A stretch of DNA of 54,487 bases, from assembly GCF_003045775.1 (NCBI RefSeq), contig NZ_PXNS01000017.1, positions 1 to 54,487 on the forward strand, given 5' to 3'. A model generated the notes under the pieces. The model made no database searches, was not told the origin of the DNA, and saw only the letters and a list, made by a program, of their open reading frames with translations. A program made the translations under genes and the position numbers. Position 1 is the first letter of the stretch. Each line of letters opens with the position of its first letter. Positions 18,688 through 26,531 of this stretch are shown here, piece by piece. The DNA is from Halomonas litopenaei. GTDB lineage: Bacteria; Pseudomonadota; Gammaproteobacteria; Pseudomonadales; Halomonadaceae.

Positions 18688-19683
18688 ATGCCCGCCACCC
18701 GCACGACCTCGCCCGCCCTGGAGCGGGCTCATCTGGTGTGGGACCTGTTCATCATCGCGCTGGTGATCGCCAACCTGGCGCTGCTGCTGTTCGACAGCCT
18801 GTTTCTGCTGCCACCGCTCAACGCCGCCTTTGAGGCGGCGGCGCCTGGCCTTCATGGCGCCTACGACCGGCATATCCATGCCAACTTCTTCAGCATCGAC
18901 CTGGCCTTCGTCGCCGTCTTTCTGTTCGACGTACTGCTTGGCTGGGCCGTCGCCATCTACCAACGCCGCTACCACCGCTGGTTCTTTTACCCCTTCGTGC
19001 ACTGGTACGACGTGCTGGGGTGTATACCCCTCGCCGGCTTCCGCCTGCTGCGTATCCTGCGTGTGATCTCGCTGCTGCACCGCCTGCACCGCCTGGGACT
19101 GATCGACGTGCGTCGCTGGTATCTCTACTCGGTTGTCGCCAAGTACGCCGACATCCTGATGGAAGAACTCACCGATCGTATTGCCATCCGCCTGCTCGAC
19201 AACGTCCAGCAGGAGCTCACCAGCGGCGACGGCCTGGCCTCACCAGCCATCGAGAAGATCGTCACGCCACGCAAGGAGGCCCTGGTGCGGGAAGTCAGCC
19301 AGCGCCTCGAAACCATGGTCGGCGACATCGCCTACCACAACCGTTTCGCGACACTAGCCTACGTGCGCGGCCTAGTCGCCCGCACCCTGGCCGAAACGCC
19401 GGAGCTTCAGCGACTCAAGCGCCTGCCCATGGGCTCCCAGCTCACCCAGGGCCTGGAGTCATCGATGTCCGACCTCGCCTGCCACCTGGTCGACGAAGCC
19501 CTGAACGGCCTCAAATCCAGGGAATTCTCCTCGCTGGTCGAACATATGGCCGACAGCGGCTTCGACGCCTGGCTGCGCACCGACCCCGAGACCGAACAGA
19601 TCACCGAACAGGTGCTGGTCGACATGCTGGAACTCCTCAAGGAACGTATCGCGGTCAAGCGCTGGCACGACAAGTACGCGTGA
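18688..19683 (+). CDS. Membrane protein with a voltage-sensor-like domain but no pore
   Basis: A 331-residue protein with an AAGGAGG-like ribosome site before the ATG at 18688. The first 140 residues contain about three hydrophobic helices (16-38, 68-90, 103-120). An Arg-spaced helix follows, RLLRILRVISLLHRLHRLG, where basic residues recur every three to four positions like an S4 voltage sensor. No S5-S6 pore helices or selectivity-filter motif (T-x-G-x-G) follow. Instead there are about 190 soluble, mostly helical residues (from LYSVVAKYADILMEELTDRI on). This fits proteins annotated as ion transporters lacking the channel part. It could sense voltage or be a structural membrane protein. The family resemblance is visible; the function is inference. 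It is monocistronic, downstream of recD. Confidence 0.65.
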   Translation: MPATRTTSPALERAHLVWDLFIIALVIANLALLLFDSLFLLPPLNAAFEAAAPGLHGAYDRHIHANFFSIDLAFVAVFLFDVLLGWAVAIYQRRYHRWFFYPFVHWYDVLGCIPLAGFRLLRILRVISLLHRLHRLGLIDVRRWYLYSVVAKYADILMEELTDRIAIRLLDNVQQELTSGDGLASPAIEKIVTPRKEALVREVSQRLETMVGDIAYHNRFATLAYVRGLVARTLAETPELQRLKRLPMGSQLTQGLESSMSDLACHLVDEALNGLKSREFSSLVEHMADSGFDAWLRTDPETEQITEQVLVDMLELLKERIAVKRWHDKYA

Positions 19684-19862
19684 AGGGAGCGGGCCACAGG
19701 GGGAGCCCTGTGGCCTACTGGGCATTCAGGTCTCGCTTATTCTTTACGATGGATCCGCGGTCGCTAAGCTACACGGCACAACCACGGCTAATGCTGTGGA
19801 ATGCGATGGTGGCACAATCGATGACTGCACGGAGGGAGACGCCTGCGAACGGGGAGAGACAC

Positions 19863-20162
19863 GTGGCCATTACTGAAGATGACGTCAGGCAGGCAAAGGC
19901 CCGCATGGCCTGTGCACGCGGTCACGCCCACGTTGTTTCCGCGCGATACGACAGTCGCACCCATCGCGTCATCATTCATCTGAACTCAGGGCTTGAGCTC
20001 GCGATTCCGCCGCACCTCGTGGAAGGTCTCACCGACGCCACTCCAGAAGCCTTGGCCGACATAGAGGTTTCTCCCACCGGGCTTGGCCTTCATTGGCCCC
20101 AACTCGATGCTGACCTCTACGTCCCCGCCCTCCTGCAAGGCCAATTTGGCTCCCCCTCCTGA
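19863..20162 (+). CDS. DUF2442-family protein
   Basis: A 99-residue protein starting at GTG 19863, preceded by GGGGAGAG. Upstream in-frame codons look noncoding. The core HAHVVSARYDSRTHRVIIHL, then LELAIPPHLVEGLTDATPE and IEVSPTGLGLHWPQLDADLYV, is the DUF2442 pattern. These small proteins are often paired with DUF4160 proteins and suspected of toxin-antitoxin roles, but no partner is adjacent here. The same strand and direction as the upstream gene are 180 bp apart, so it probably has its own promoter. Likely cytosolic. Confidence 0.7.
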   Translation: MAITEDDVRQAKARMACARGHAHVVSARYDSRTHRVIIHLNSGLELAIPPHLVEGLTDATPEALADIEVSPTGLGLHWPQLDADLYVPALLQGQFGSPS

Positions 20163-20173
20163 GCTAAAGGATG

Positions 20174-20191
20174 GCGCCAAAGGGGGCGCCC
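20174..20191 (+). terminator. GC hairpin after the DUF2442 gene
   Basis: GGCGCC (20174-20179) and GGCGCC (20186-20191) can pair around a six-base loop 12 bases after the stop codon. There is no T-run, so termination is possible but weakly supported. Confidence 0.35.
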
Positions 20192-20430
20192 GCGGACGGT
20201 TCGGTGAAACGGTCATTAACAAACATCCGGGACCCGACAATTAAGCAGTCACTGGCATACTCGCAGACCTTATTCAACATTTAGTACCTGTCGGTGCTCG
20301 GTAGAAAAGGCATCGATTGACCGAAATTCAGCCTTAGGACGCAAGCCAATCGACACGACGAGTCAGCAAGCAAGATGGCGTCACCAAGAAATCAATGGAC
20401 TAGTTTCTTGAACGCTTGTTGTCGAAGCTG

Positions 20431-21540
20431 TCAATATCCCGGATATTTTTTCCATACCCAATCATTGTCGAGGCCGCCAAAATCATCCAAGTCCCATTCA
20501 TTGCTATCCACTAAATCCTCAGCCATTTCAGTTATCACGTCCCGTAATTCTAGCGGTTCCAACCAACTCTCCGGGATGGCCGAGACCCCCATCATGGCGC
20601 CCAATAGATTGCCAGCAATGGCGCCAGTAGAATCAGAGTCACCATCATGATTAACTGCAAGGCAGACTCCATGGCGGAGATCTTTGGCAACCAAGGCGCA
20701 ATAGACAGCAATAGAAAGTGCCTCTTCTGCTACCCACCCTTGTCCCAGCTTACTAATAGCCTCGAAGTGATTACTCGAAATATCGGCCAACGCTTCAGCT
20801 TTTTCCAGAGCATCAAGCGTCTCTTCGTGCCCTTCATATGCCACAAGTGCCTCCTTCACTTTGCCAAGTGAATCTCTGAGACCTTTACCATTGATAAGAT
20901 GCAAGATTAATTCCGACAGCACTCCAGCAGTCAAATAGCCGCTGGGATGACCATGAGTAATACTCGCGGCTTGCATACCTAGATGGAAAGCATCGCTGCC
21001 AGTCGTAGAAGGCCAAATGAAAAGTCCACATGGCGCCACTCGCATGAGTCCACCACAGCCTTTACTGTTGTTCTTAGCTGAAGCGCCATATCTTTCCATC
21101 GATCGCAATGCCGAGATACAAGTACGACCCGGCGCACGTTGATTTTGTAATTCTGCATGTCCGGCTAACCAACCACTAGTGAGCCAGTCTTCTCCTGTTT
21201 CCATTCGCGACCGATACCCTTGTGTATAAAGCCAGCGCTCATAAGCACTGGAGATTACACTGGCTATGTGACATATCCCACGTCTGGCGCCCCGTACATG
21301 ACCGCGCAGCAGCCCCTCGGCAGTGAACAATACCATTTGGGTATCATCAGTAATTCGACCTATACCACCATAACAAGGCACGTACTCAGTTATACCAGAC
21401 TCACCAAACTTAGAGACAATCTCAACATGAGTCATAAACTCTACCGGAGCGCCAAGTGCGTCACCGACAGCGCCCCCTAGTAGGCAACCAACGAACTTTT
21501 GTCTTATTTCATGAGTTTTATTTTTCATATCCACAATCAC
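20431..21540 (-). CDS. ADP-ribosylglycohydrolase (DraG/ARH family)
   Basis: The enzyme family removes ADP-ribose from protein, DNA or RNA substrates using two magnesium ions. The 369-residue product has the family's three landmarks: GCLLGGAVGDALGAPVEF near residue 18, TDDTQMVLFTAEGLL near 65 (metal-binding T-D-D), and NHDGDSDSTGAIAGNLLGA near 298 (second metal site, D-x-D). SITHGHPSGYLTAG in the middle is also typical. The listed GTG start adds four residues to an ATG at 21528; neither has a clear ribosome site. It follows the AbaSI-like nuclease gene on the same strand with a 60-bp gap, in AT-rich DNA unlike the neighbouring core, so the pair appears to have arrived together. No ADP-ribosyltransferase is nearby, so the substrate may come from elsewhere, perhaps a phage. 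Confidence 0.85.
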   Translation of the reverse strand: MIVDMKNKTHEIRQKFVGCLLGGAVGDALGAPVEFMTHVEIVSKFGESGITEYVPCYGGIGRITDDTQMVLFTAEGLLRGHVRGARRGICHIASVISSAYERWLYTQGYRSRMETGEDWLTSGWLAGHAELQNQRAPGRTCISALRSMERYGASAKNNSKGCGGLMRVAPCGLFIWPSTTGSDAFHLGMQAASITHGHPSGYLTAGVLSELILHLINGKGLRDSLGKVKEALVAYEGHEETLDALEKAEALADISSNHFEAISKLGQGWVAEEALSIAVYCALVAKDLRHGVCLAVNHDGDSDSTGAIAGNLLGAMMGVSAIPESWLEPLELRDVITEMAEDLVDSNEWDLDDFGGLDNDWVWKKYPGY

Positions 21541-21573
21541 ACCAAAAAAATCAAAAACACTAAAACAGAATGG

Positions 21574-21589
21574 TTGATTTTAGAATCAA
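21574..21589. repeat. Small inverted repeat between the nuclease and glycohydrolase genes
   Basis: TTGATT (21574-21579) and AATCAA (21584-21589) flank a four-base loop in the 60-bp gap. It could tune expression of the second gene; the arms are too weak for a confident terminator. Confidence 0.35.
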
Positions 21590-21600
21590 AAATCACCTAT

Positions 21601-22503
21601 TCACAAAAATCGAACTTTTTCCCTCGTACCTATACGATCAAACACAATACAATCCTCCGTCGATCTTGCAATATTTAATTTAAATGTACCAACAAACCGA
21701 AGAAGGTTTCTTCCCAAGGAGTCTTTAGCTTTGGCAAAAACAATTGTTTTTCTTTCCGGATTTCTCTCAGCGTCTATCAACTGAGTCTCAATAGATTTTT
21801 TCCCGTCAAGATTTTCAGCACACTCGTAAATACGCTCACCATCTTTTGTTATTTTATTGTGCCACATACCATGTCTAAAAAGTCTGGGAAACCATACAAC
21901 ATCGGTACTACCATCAGGTATCCCCCAAGCGCCACGCTGCAGTGCTTTACCTTTAAAACCAAAACATCTCAAGGCTTCTGCCTGCGTTCGAAAAACAGGA
22001 TTATCGACAACGTCCAAGTATCCTTGATTGATCCATCTCCGTGAAGAATAAGCGAAATCCCAGTCCCAAGGAACAAACGTGCCGTTGTCAACACCAATCT
22101 CTTTAATTTTGTTCAGTTTATCGATGAAATTATCAGTTTCTTCCGCAACAATAGAAATGTCTTTAAACATCCCTTCATCGCCATACGTTTTTATCCTATG
22201 AATTTCGTGTCCTGTAGCTAAAACAATATCATCACTTCTCTCAACATCTTCAGAAATTTGGTTTTTGTGATGCTTTTCATCAATCTCCAGATGCAGATTG
22301 AACTGAGGAAAATAAATATCAGTCAAGGCGCGATAGCCCTCTGGCCGATATACAAGCTGCTGACATACGAATTCAACGTCATCATCAATTTTATGAATTA
22401 TTCGAGAAACAATGTACAGCTCCCATCTTTTGTGGGATATTTTCTGCAGACTCCTAAGAATGTAGTCAGCTTTAGAAAGTTCTTTTGCCATCAAATCCAC
22501 CAA
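21601..22503 (-). CDS. AbaSI/PvuRts1I-like modification-dependent restriction endonuclease
   Basis: This family cuts DNA near 5-hydroxymethylcytosine and its glucosylated form, as in T-even phages. The 300-residue protein has an N-terminal Vsr-like nuclease half: SHKRWELYIVSRIIHKI near 18, then RALTDIYFPQFNLHLEIDE with the acidic residues of the metal site near 54-72, and HH just after. The C-terminal half has FVPWDWDFAYSSRRWINQGY, VFRTQAEALRCFGFKG, QRGAWGIP and VWFPRLFRHGMWHN. KDSLGRNLLRFVGTF is near the end. This matches the SRA-like base-reading domain of AbaSI as I remember it. Length agrees with the family (about 290-320). It is AT-rich and oriented with the glycohydrolase gene, and divergent from umuDC across about 400 bp. 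Activity looks intact. No companion methylase is expected for such an enzyme. Confidence 0.8.
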   Translation of the reverse strand: MVDLMAKELSKADYILRSLQKISHKRWELYIVSRIIHKIDDDVEFVCQQLVYRPEGYRALTDIYFPQFNLHLEIDEKHHKNQISEDVERSDDIVLATGHEIHRIKTYGDEGMFKDISIVAEETDNFIDKLNKIKEIGVDNGTFVPWDWDFAYSSRRWINQGYLDVVDNPVFRTQAEALRCFGFKGKALQRGAWGIPDGSTDVVWFPRLFRHGMWHNKITKDGERIYECAENLDGKKSIETQLIDAERNPERKTIVFAKAKDSLGRNLLRFVGTFKLNIARSTEDCIVFDRIGTREKVRFL

Positions 22504-22802
22504 ACCTTTTAATCATCATAACAATTATTCTAGATATAAAAATATCACATACATCAGAGGGTAACAGCACTTATTTTACTATACGTTAAATTTCCGTTTA
22601 CCTATATAAACGCACTTCAACCGTCGCCTTGTCTAAGCCACAATCCATAAGTTCGTGCAAGAGTACCAACTATTACCGACAGCCCCACCAACCTCGTCAT
22701 CCACCTTCCAATTCCCTACTCCCAATCCAACCAACCCCATCTCGCTCACCAAGCCAACTTTGCCCCCGCCCTCCTGTGCTGGCGCAGCCATGCACCTCCT
22801 GA
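22504..22802. other. AT-rich divergent intergenic region
   Basis: The 300 bp between the nuclease gene and the SOS box are AT-rich near the nuclease and C-rich near umuD. They probably hold the nuclease promoter. I see no supported gene, RNA or repeat here. Confidence 0.4.
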
Positions 22803-22822
22803 TACTGTATATCCAAACAGTA
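22803..22822. promoter_or_regulatory. LexA SOS box upstream of umuD
   Basis: TACTGTATATCCAAACAGTA has the CTGT-N8-ACAG core (22805-22820) and T-A flanks of the proteobacterial SOS box. It is 95 bp before the umuD start, so umuDC should be induced by DNA damage through LexA. Confidence 0.9.
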
Positions 22823-22916
22823 TCTGCGATTCAGGAGGCCCCCATGCGCGACGACTATTCCCTTGTTTGGCGAACCCTTTCGTGTAGCGCCTATGGCAAC
22901 GACGGGAGCCTGTGCC

Positions 22917-23366
22917 ATGAGTCTTGAGGTGGAGGTGCTGGGGCGGGTCGATCCGCACCCGCCCAGGACCGCCTTGCCGCTGGCGGCGACCGAGGTTCGC
23001 GCGGGCTTTCCGTCACCGGCCGATGACTACCTGGAGGGACAGCTCGATCTGGTGGCGCATCTGGTGCCCCACCCCAGCGCCACCTTCTACCTGCGCGCCA
23101 AGGGCGAGTCGATGAAGGGCCTCGGCATCTTCGACGGGGATCTGCTGATCGTGGATCGCTCGCTGGAGCCGTGCAGCGGTTCGGTGCTGATCGCCAGCGT
23201 CGACGGTGAGCTGACCTGCAAGCAGCTTGGCTATATCGGCAATCGACCCTACCTGCTGGCGGCCAATGAGGCCTTCGCGCCGATTCCGCTCAACGGTCGC
23301 GACTGCGACCTATGGGGCGTGGTCACCCACAATATCCACGCCCTGGCAGCGGGAGTCGCGCGGTGA
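22917..23366 (+). CDS. umuD: DNA polymerase V subunit UmuD (S24 peptidase family)
   Basis: UmuD is cleaved with RecA help to UmuD', which joins UmuC in translesion polymerase V. From the ATG at 22917 the product has 149 residues; an upstream in-frame ATG would add an unlike extension. The self-cleavage site is visible at EVRAGFPSPADD (Ala-Gly), about residue 30. The catalytic Ser is in KGESMKGLGI and the catalytic Lys in GELTCKQLGY, in the spacing of LexA-type peptidases. The stop overlaps umuC by GTGA. Regulation by the SOS box 95 bp upstream is clear. It is divergent from the phage-defence pair. Confidence 0.93.
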   Translation: MSLEVEVLGRVDPHPPRTALPLAATEVRAGFPSPADDYLEGQLDLVAHLVPHPSATFYLRAKGESMKGLGIFDGDLLIVDRSLEPCSGSVLIASVDGELTCKQLGYIGNRPYLLAANEAFAPIPLNGRDCDLWGVVTHNIHALAAGVAR

Positions 23367-24631
23367 TCGCGCTGGTCGACTGCAACAACTTCTACGTCAG
23401 CTGTGAGCGGGTCTTCGACCCCTCGCTTCGCGGCAAGCCTGTGGGGGTGCTGTCCAACAACGACGGCTGCGTCATCGCCCGCAGCCAGGAGATCAAGGAC
23501 CTCGGCGTTGCCATGGGCATGCCTGCCTTCAAGATCGAGGGCGCGCTGCGCAGGCAGTGCATCCTGCTGTCGAGCAACTATGCTCTCTACGGCGACATGT
23601 CGCGTCGGGTGGTCGATACGCTGCGGGAGTTTGCTCCCGCCGTCGAGGTATACAGCATCGACGAGTGCTTTCTCGACCTCGCGGGCATGGCACCCGCCGG
23701 GCTGGACGCCCACTGCCGGCGCTTGCGACACACGGTGATGCGCCACACCGGCATTCCCGTCGGCGTCGGCGTGGCGACCAGCCGCACCCTGGCAAAGATC
23801 GCCAACCACCAGGCCAAGAAGGATCCCCGCGCAGACGGCGTCCACGTGCTCGAGGCCGATTCGGCGGCAACCCGGGCGCTGCTGCAACGCCTGCCGGTCA
23901 CCGAGGTCTGGGGCGTCGCCGGGCGCACCGCCGCCCGGCTTGGGCAGCTCGGCATCGAGTCCGCCTGGCAGCTACGTGAAGCCGACCCCAAGCATATCCG
24001 CCGCCATTTCAGCGTGGTGCTGGAACGCACGGTACGCGAACTTCGCGGCGAATCCTGCATCCGCCTCGACGACGTCGGCGCCCCGCGCGAACGGATCATG
24101 ACCAGCCGCTCCTTTGGTCGGCCCACCGATGATCTCGCGCAGTTGCGTCAGGCAGTGCGCGCCCATGCCGGCCGCGGTGCTGAAAAGCTGCGTGGTCAGG
24201 GCAGCGTGGCGCGGGCGCTGCTGGTGTTCTTGAAAACCAACAAGCATCGTCAGGATCTGCCCCAGCACCACCCTTCGCTGGTGGTTCCGCTGGCGCGTCC
24301 CAGCGACGACAGCCTCGAGATCGTGGCAACCGCGACCCGGGCGCTTGCGCGTATCTATCGCCCAGGACACCAGTATATGAAGGCCGGCGTGATGCTACTC
24401 GACATCGCCGACAAGGCAAGCCTGCAGCAGGATCTGTTTGCCGTCGACGACGGCAAAAAAGAACGCAATCAGCGCCTGATGGACACCCTGGACGCGATCA
24501 ACCAGAAGCACGGTCGCGGCGCCTTGAGCCTTGGCAAGACCAGCGTGGACGCGGCCTGGCAGCTCAAGTGCGAACATCGCACCTCGCGCTACACCACTCG
24601 CTGGGATGAGCTGCCAATTGCCAGGCTGTAG
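23363..24631 (+). CDS. umuC: DNA polymerase V catalytic subunit UmuC
   Basis: A Y-family translesion polymerase, 422 residues from the GTG that overlaps the umuD stop. This start gives the standard N-terminus VIALVDCNNFYVSCERVFDP; the longer in-frame ATG is inside umuD. Catalytic motifs are present: VDCNNFY (first Asp near residue 5), SNNDGCVIARS, and YSIDECFLDL near 95 with the Asp-Glu pair. The thumb region (WGVAGRTAARLGQLGI) and little-finger domain (TSRSFGRPT, then KAGVMLLDI) follow. The C-terminal SLGKTSVDAAWQLKCEHRTSRYTTRWDELP is typical of UmuC. It forms an SOS-inducible operon with umuD. Confidence 0.95.
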   Translation: MIALVDCNNFYVSCERVFDPSLRGKPVGVLSNNDGCVIARSQEIKDLGVAMGMPAFKIEGALRRQCILLSSNYALYGDMSRRVVDTLREFAPAVEVYSIDECFLDLAGMAPAGLDAHCRRLRHTVMRHTGIPVGVGVATSRTLAKIANHQAKKDPRADGVHVLEADSAATRALLQRLPVTEVWGVAGRTAARLGQLGIESAWQLREADPKHIRRHFSVVLERTVRELRGESCIRLDDVGAPRERIMTSRSFGRPTDDLAQLRQAVRAHAGRGAEKLRGQGSVARALLVFLKTNKHRQDLPQHHPSLVVPLARPSDDSLEIVATATRALARIYRPGHQYMKAGVMLLDIADKASLQQDLFAVDDGKKERNQRLMDTLDAINQKHGRGALSLGKTSVDAAWQLKCEHRTSRYTTRWDELPIARL

Positions 24632-25081
24632 CAGTCGGTATGACACACACCTTGACGGGCGGCCACCCTCTTTTCCCCCAAGATACCAACACGACGAACG
24701 GAAAATCTGTGCGCCAGGCCATCACACAGGCTATCGCCGGAAGCAGTCAGAAATTCTCAAACCTTTACGCGCGTTTGACGACAGTCACCTGCATCATTGC
24801 GGCGCAATCTTGCCTAAGCTTTATCTCAACAACGATTCTTTAAAGCACAGTTTCTGCTAGATGCTCTCACTCCGGCAACTTCAACGATGGCAATTGAATG
24901 ACGTGCACGCTGATCCCGGCGACGCCGTCGAGGCCATGGCGCGAGCCAGCTGACCTGGGCTCCTTGCCCAGGGTGGTGTAAGGACTCACCGGCGAGCACC
25001 TACGTAAACCACGACTAGCCTGAATGCCTGGATCTGCCGGCATCGCGGCACAAGAAAAGCAAAAACTGACCAAGGTACGCT
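24632..25081. other. Intergenic region between umuC and the propeller gene
   Basis: I see no gene with a convincing start or family pattern in these 450 bp. One perfect 7-bp hairpin, CCTGGGC/GCCCAGG with a five-base loop, lies at 24954-24972; it has no T-run. The promoter for the next gene probably lies in the later part. Confidence 0.45.
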
Positions 25082-26347
25082 ATGAAAAATCCAGTCTTGA
25101 TGGGCCTCGTCCTGCTTTCGGTTTCCCTGCCTGCCATGGCCAAGGACGTGACGGGTGGTGTCTACGTCGCCACCAACAACGCCGACGAGAACTCGCTGAT
25201 CGCCTGGCGCCAGTTTGACGATGGCACCCTGGAAAAGGTCGGCGAGTACACCACCGGCGGCACGGGCAACGGCATGGATGGCGGCCTCGACCCGCTCGGT
25301 TCGGCCTACGGCGTGTGGCGTTCGGCAGACAACCGCAACGTGCTGGTGGCCAACGTCGGCGACGGCACCCTGTCGTCGCTTCACGTCGAAGATGACCTGA
25401 CGCTGACGCTCAACAATGTGGTGGATGCCGGCGGTGCCAAACCCAAGGCCATCGACGGCCATGGCGACATCGTCTACGTCGCCAGCACCGATGGTGCCAA
25501 CGATGAGCCGGGGGTGATCAAGGGCTTTACCATCGATGGCGATGGCAACCTGACCGAGATCCCCGACTCCGTTCGGCCGCTGGATGATTCTCCGGTCAGC
25601 ATGGAGTTCACCGAGGACGGCAAGTACCTGACGCTTGTCGGCTTTCTTACCGGCATGGTGCATGTCTATGCGGTGGGCGACGAAGGCCTCCTATCGCAGG
25701 AGCCGATCTCGAGCCTCGAGTCGCCGCACCTGAGCGAGGAGCGCTTCTTCGCCCTGCCCATCGGCACCAAGCTGGTCACTCGCCCGGACGGCCACAGCAC
25801 CCTGCTGGTGACCGAAACCCGCTATATCACCCAGGGCTACCAGTTCCACCCGTCCTCCGAGGAATCGAAGGCCAAGTATCCCTTCCTGCAGGAATACGAG
25901 GGCCAGACCGGCTCCATGTCGTCCTACGACATTGACGAGAACGGCAAGCTGACCCTGGTGTCGGCGGATGTGATGACTGGCGACGACATCTGGGGTGGCG
26001 AGCAGGCCGCCTGCTGGGTCACCACCTCGGAGGACGGCAAGTACGCCTGGACCACCAACTCCCATACCTCGAGCCTGTCGACCTTCAGCGTCGATCCCGA
26101 GGACGGCAGCATCGCTCTGCTGGAAGAAGCCGCCTACCGCGCCGAGGATTACAACGAGTATTTCGCCGACATGGACCTGAGCGCCGACGGCAACTACGTC
26201 AACATCATCAGCGGCAACACCGGCAAGACCTGGGTGTTCGAGATCCAGCACGACGACGGCAGCCTGAGCGTGGTCGATGCCTATCCGGGCAGTGCCGAAG
26301 TCCACTCCTACGGACTGGTGACCATCCCGCTGCCCCAGGGCGGCTAG
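25082..26347 (+). CDS. Exported seven-bladed beta-propeller (lactonase-like) protein
   Basis: A 421-residue protein with a signal peptide (MKNPVLMGLVLLSVSLPAMA, cleavage after Ala20), so it is periplasmic or secreted. The mature part is built of repeated blades such as GGVYVATNNADENSLIAWR, NRNVLVANVGDGTLSSLHV and KYAWTTNSHTSSLSTFSVDPEDG. It ends with ADMDLSADGNYVNIISG, the pattern of 6-phosphogluconolactonase-like (YbhE/PgL) propellers. It is acidic, as expected in a halophile. True lactonase activity is unproven; many such exported proteins have unknown ligands. It stands alone and is followed by a strong terminator. Confidence 0.7.
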   Translation: MKNPVLMGLVLLSVSLPAMAKDVTGGVYVATNNADENSLIAWRQFDDGTLEKVGEYTTGGTGNGMDGGLDPLGSAYGVWRSADNRNVLVANVGDGTLSSLHVEDDLTLTLNNVVDAGGAKPKAIDGHGDIVYVASTDGANDEPGVIKGFTIDGDGNLTEIPDSVRPLDDSPVSMEFTEDGKYLTLVGFLTGMVHVYAVGDEGLLSQEPISSLESPHLSEERFFALPIGTKLVTRPDGHSTLLVTETRYITQGYQFHPSSEESKAKYPFLQEYEGQTGSMSSYDIDENGKLTLVSADVMTGDDIWGGEQAACWVTTSEDGKYAWTTNSHTSSLSTFSVDPEDGSIALLEEAAYRAEDYNEYFADMDLSADGNYVNIISGNTGKTWVFEIQHDDGSLSVVDAYPGSAEVHSYGLVTIPLPQGG

Positions 26348-26477
26348 GCGACTTTTCGGAGCAGGCCTAGGGGTCGGCGACCAGAGCCACGACGCTGGGC
26401 CACAAAGCTATGCCACAAAGCTTCACCAGAGAGCTGACCAAAATCGCCAGATCAGGCGGGTAGGTAAAGTAGCTAAA

Positions 26478-26510
26478 AAGGGGGCCGTGCTGACACGGCC
26501 CCCTTATTTG
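26478..26510. terminator. Strong bidirectional terminator
   Basis: A 12-bp perfect stem, AAGGGGGCCGTG (26478-26489) and CACGGCCCCCTT (26494-26505), with loop CTGA, followed by ATTTG. It lies between convergent genes and probably serves both. Confidence 0.85.
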
Positions 26511-26531
26511 TTGCAAGCAGCATAAGAAAAC

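Noticed and set aside
24640..24843. Possible 67-residue gene after umuC
   Set aside because: No ribosome site, no conserved pattern and composition like noncoding DNA.
26343..26372. Second copy of the MITE-like element after the propeller gene
   Set aside because: Only about ten bases around ACTTTTCGGA match the right end; no second end or internal part was found.
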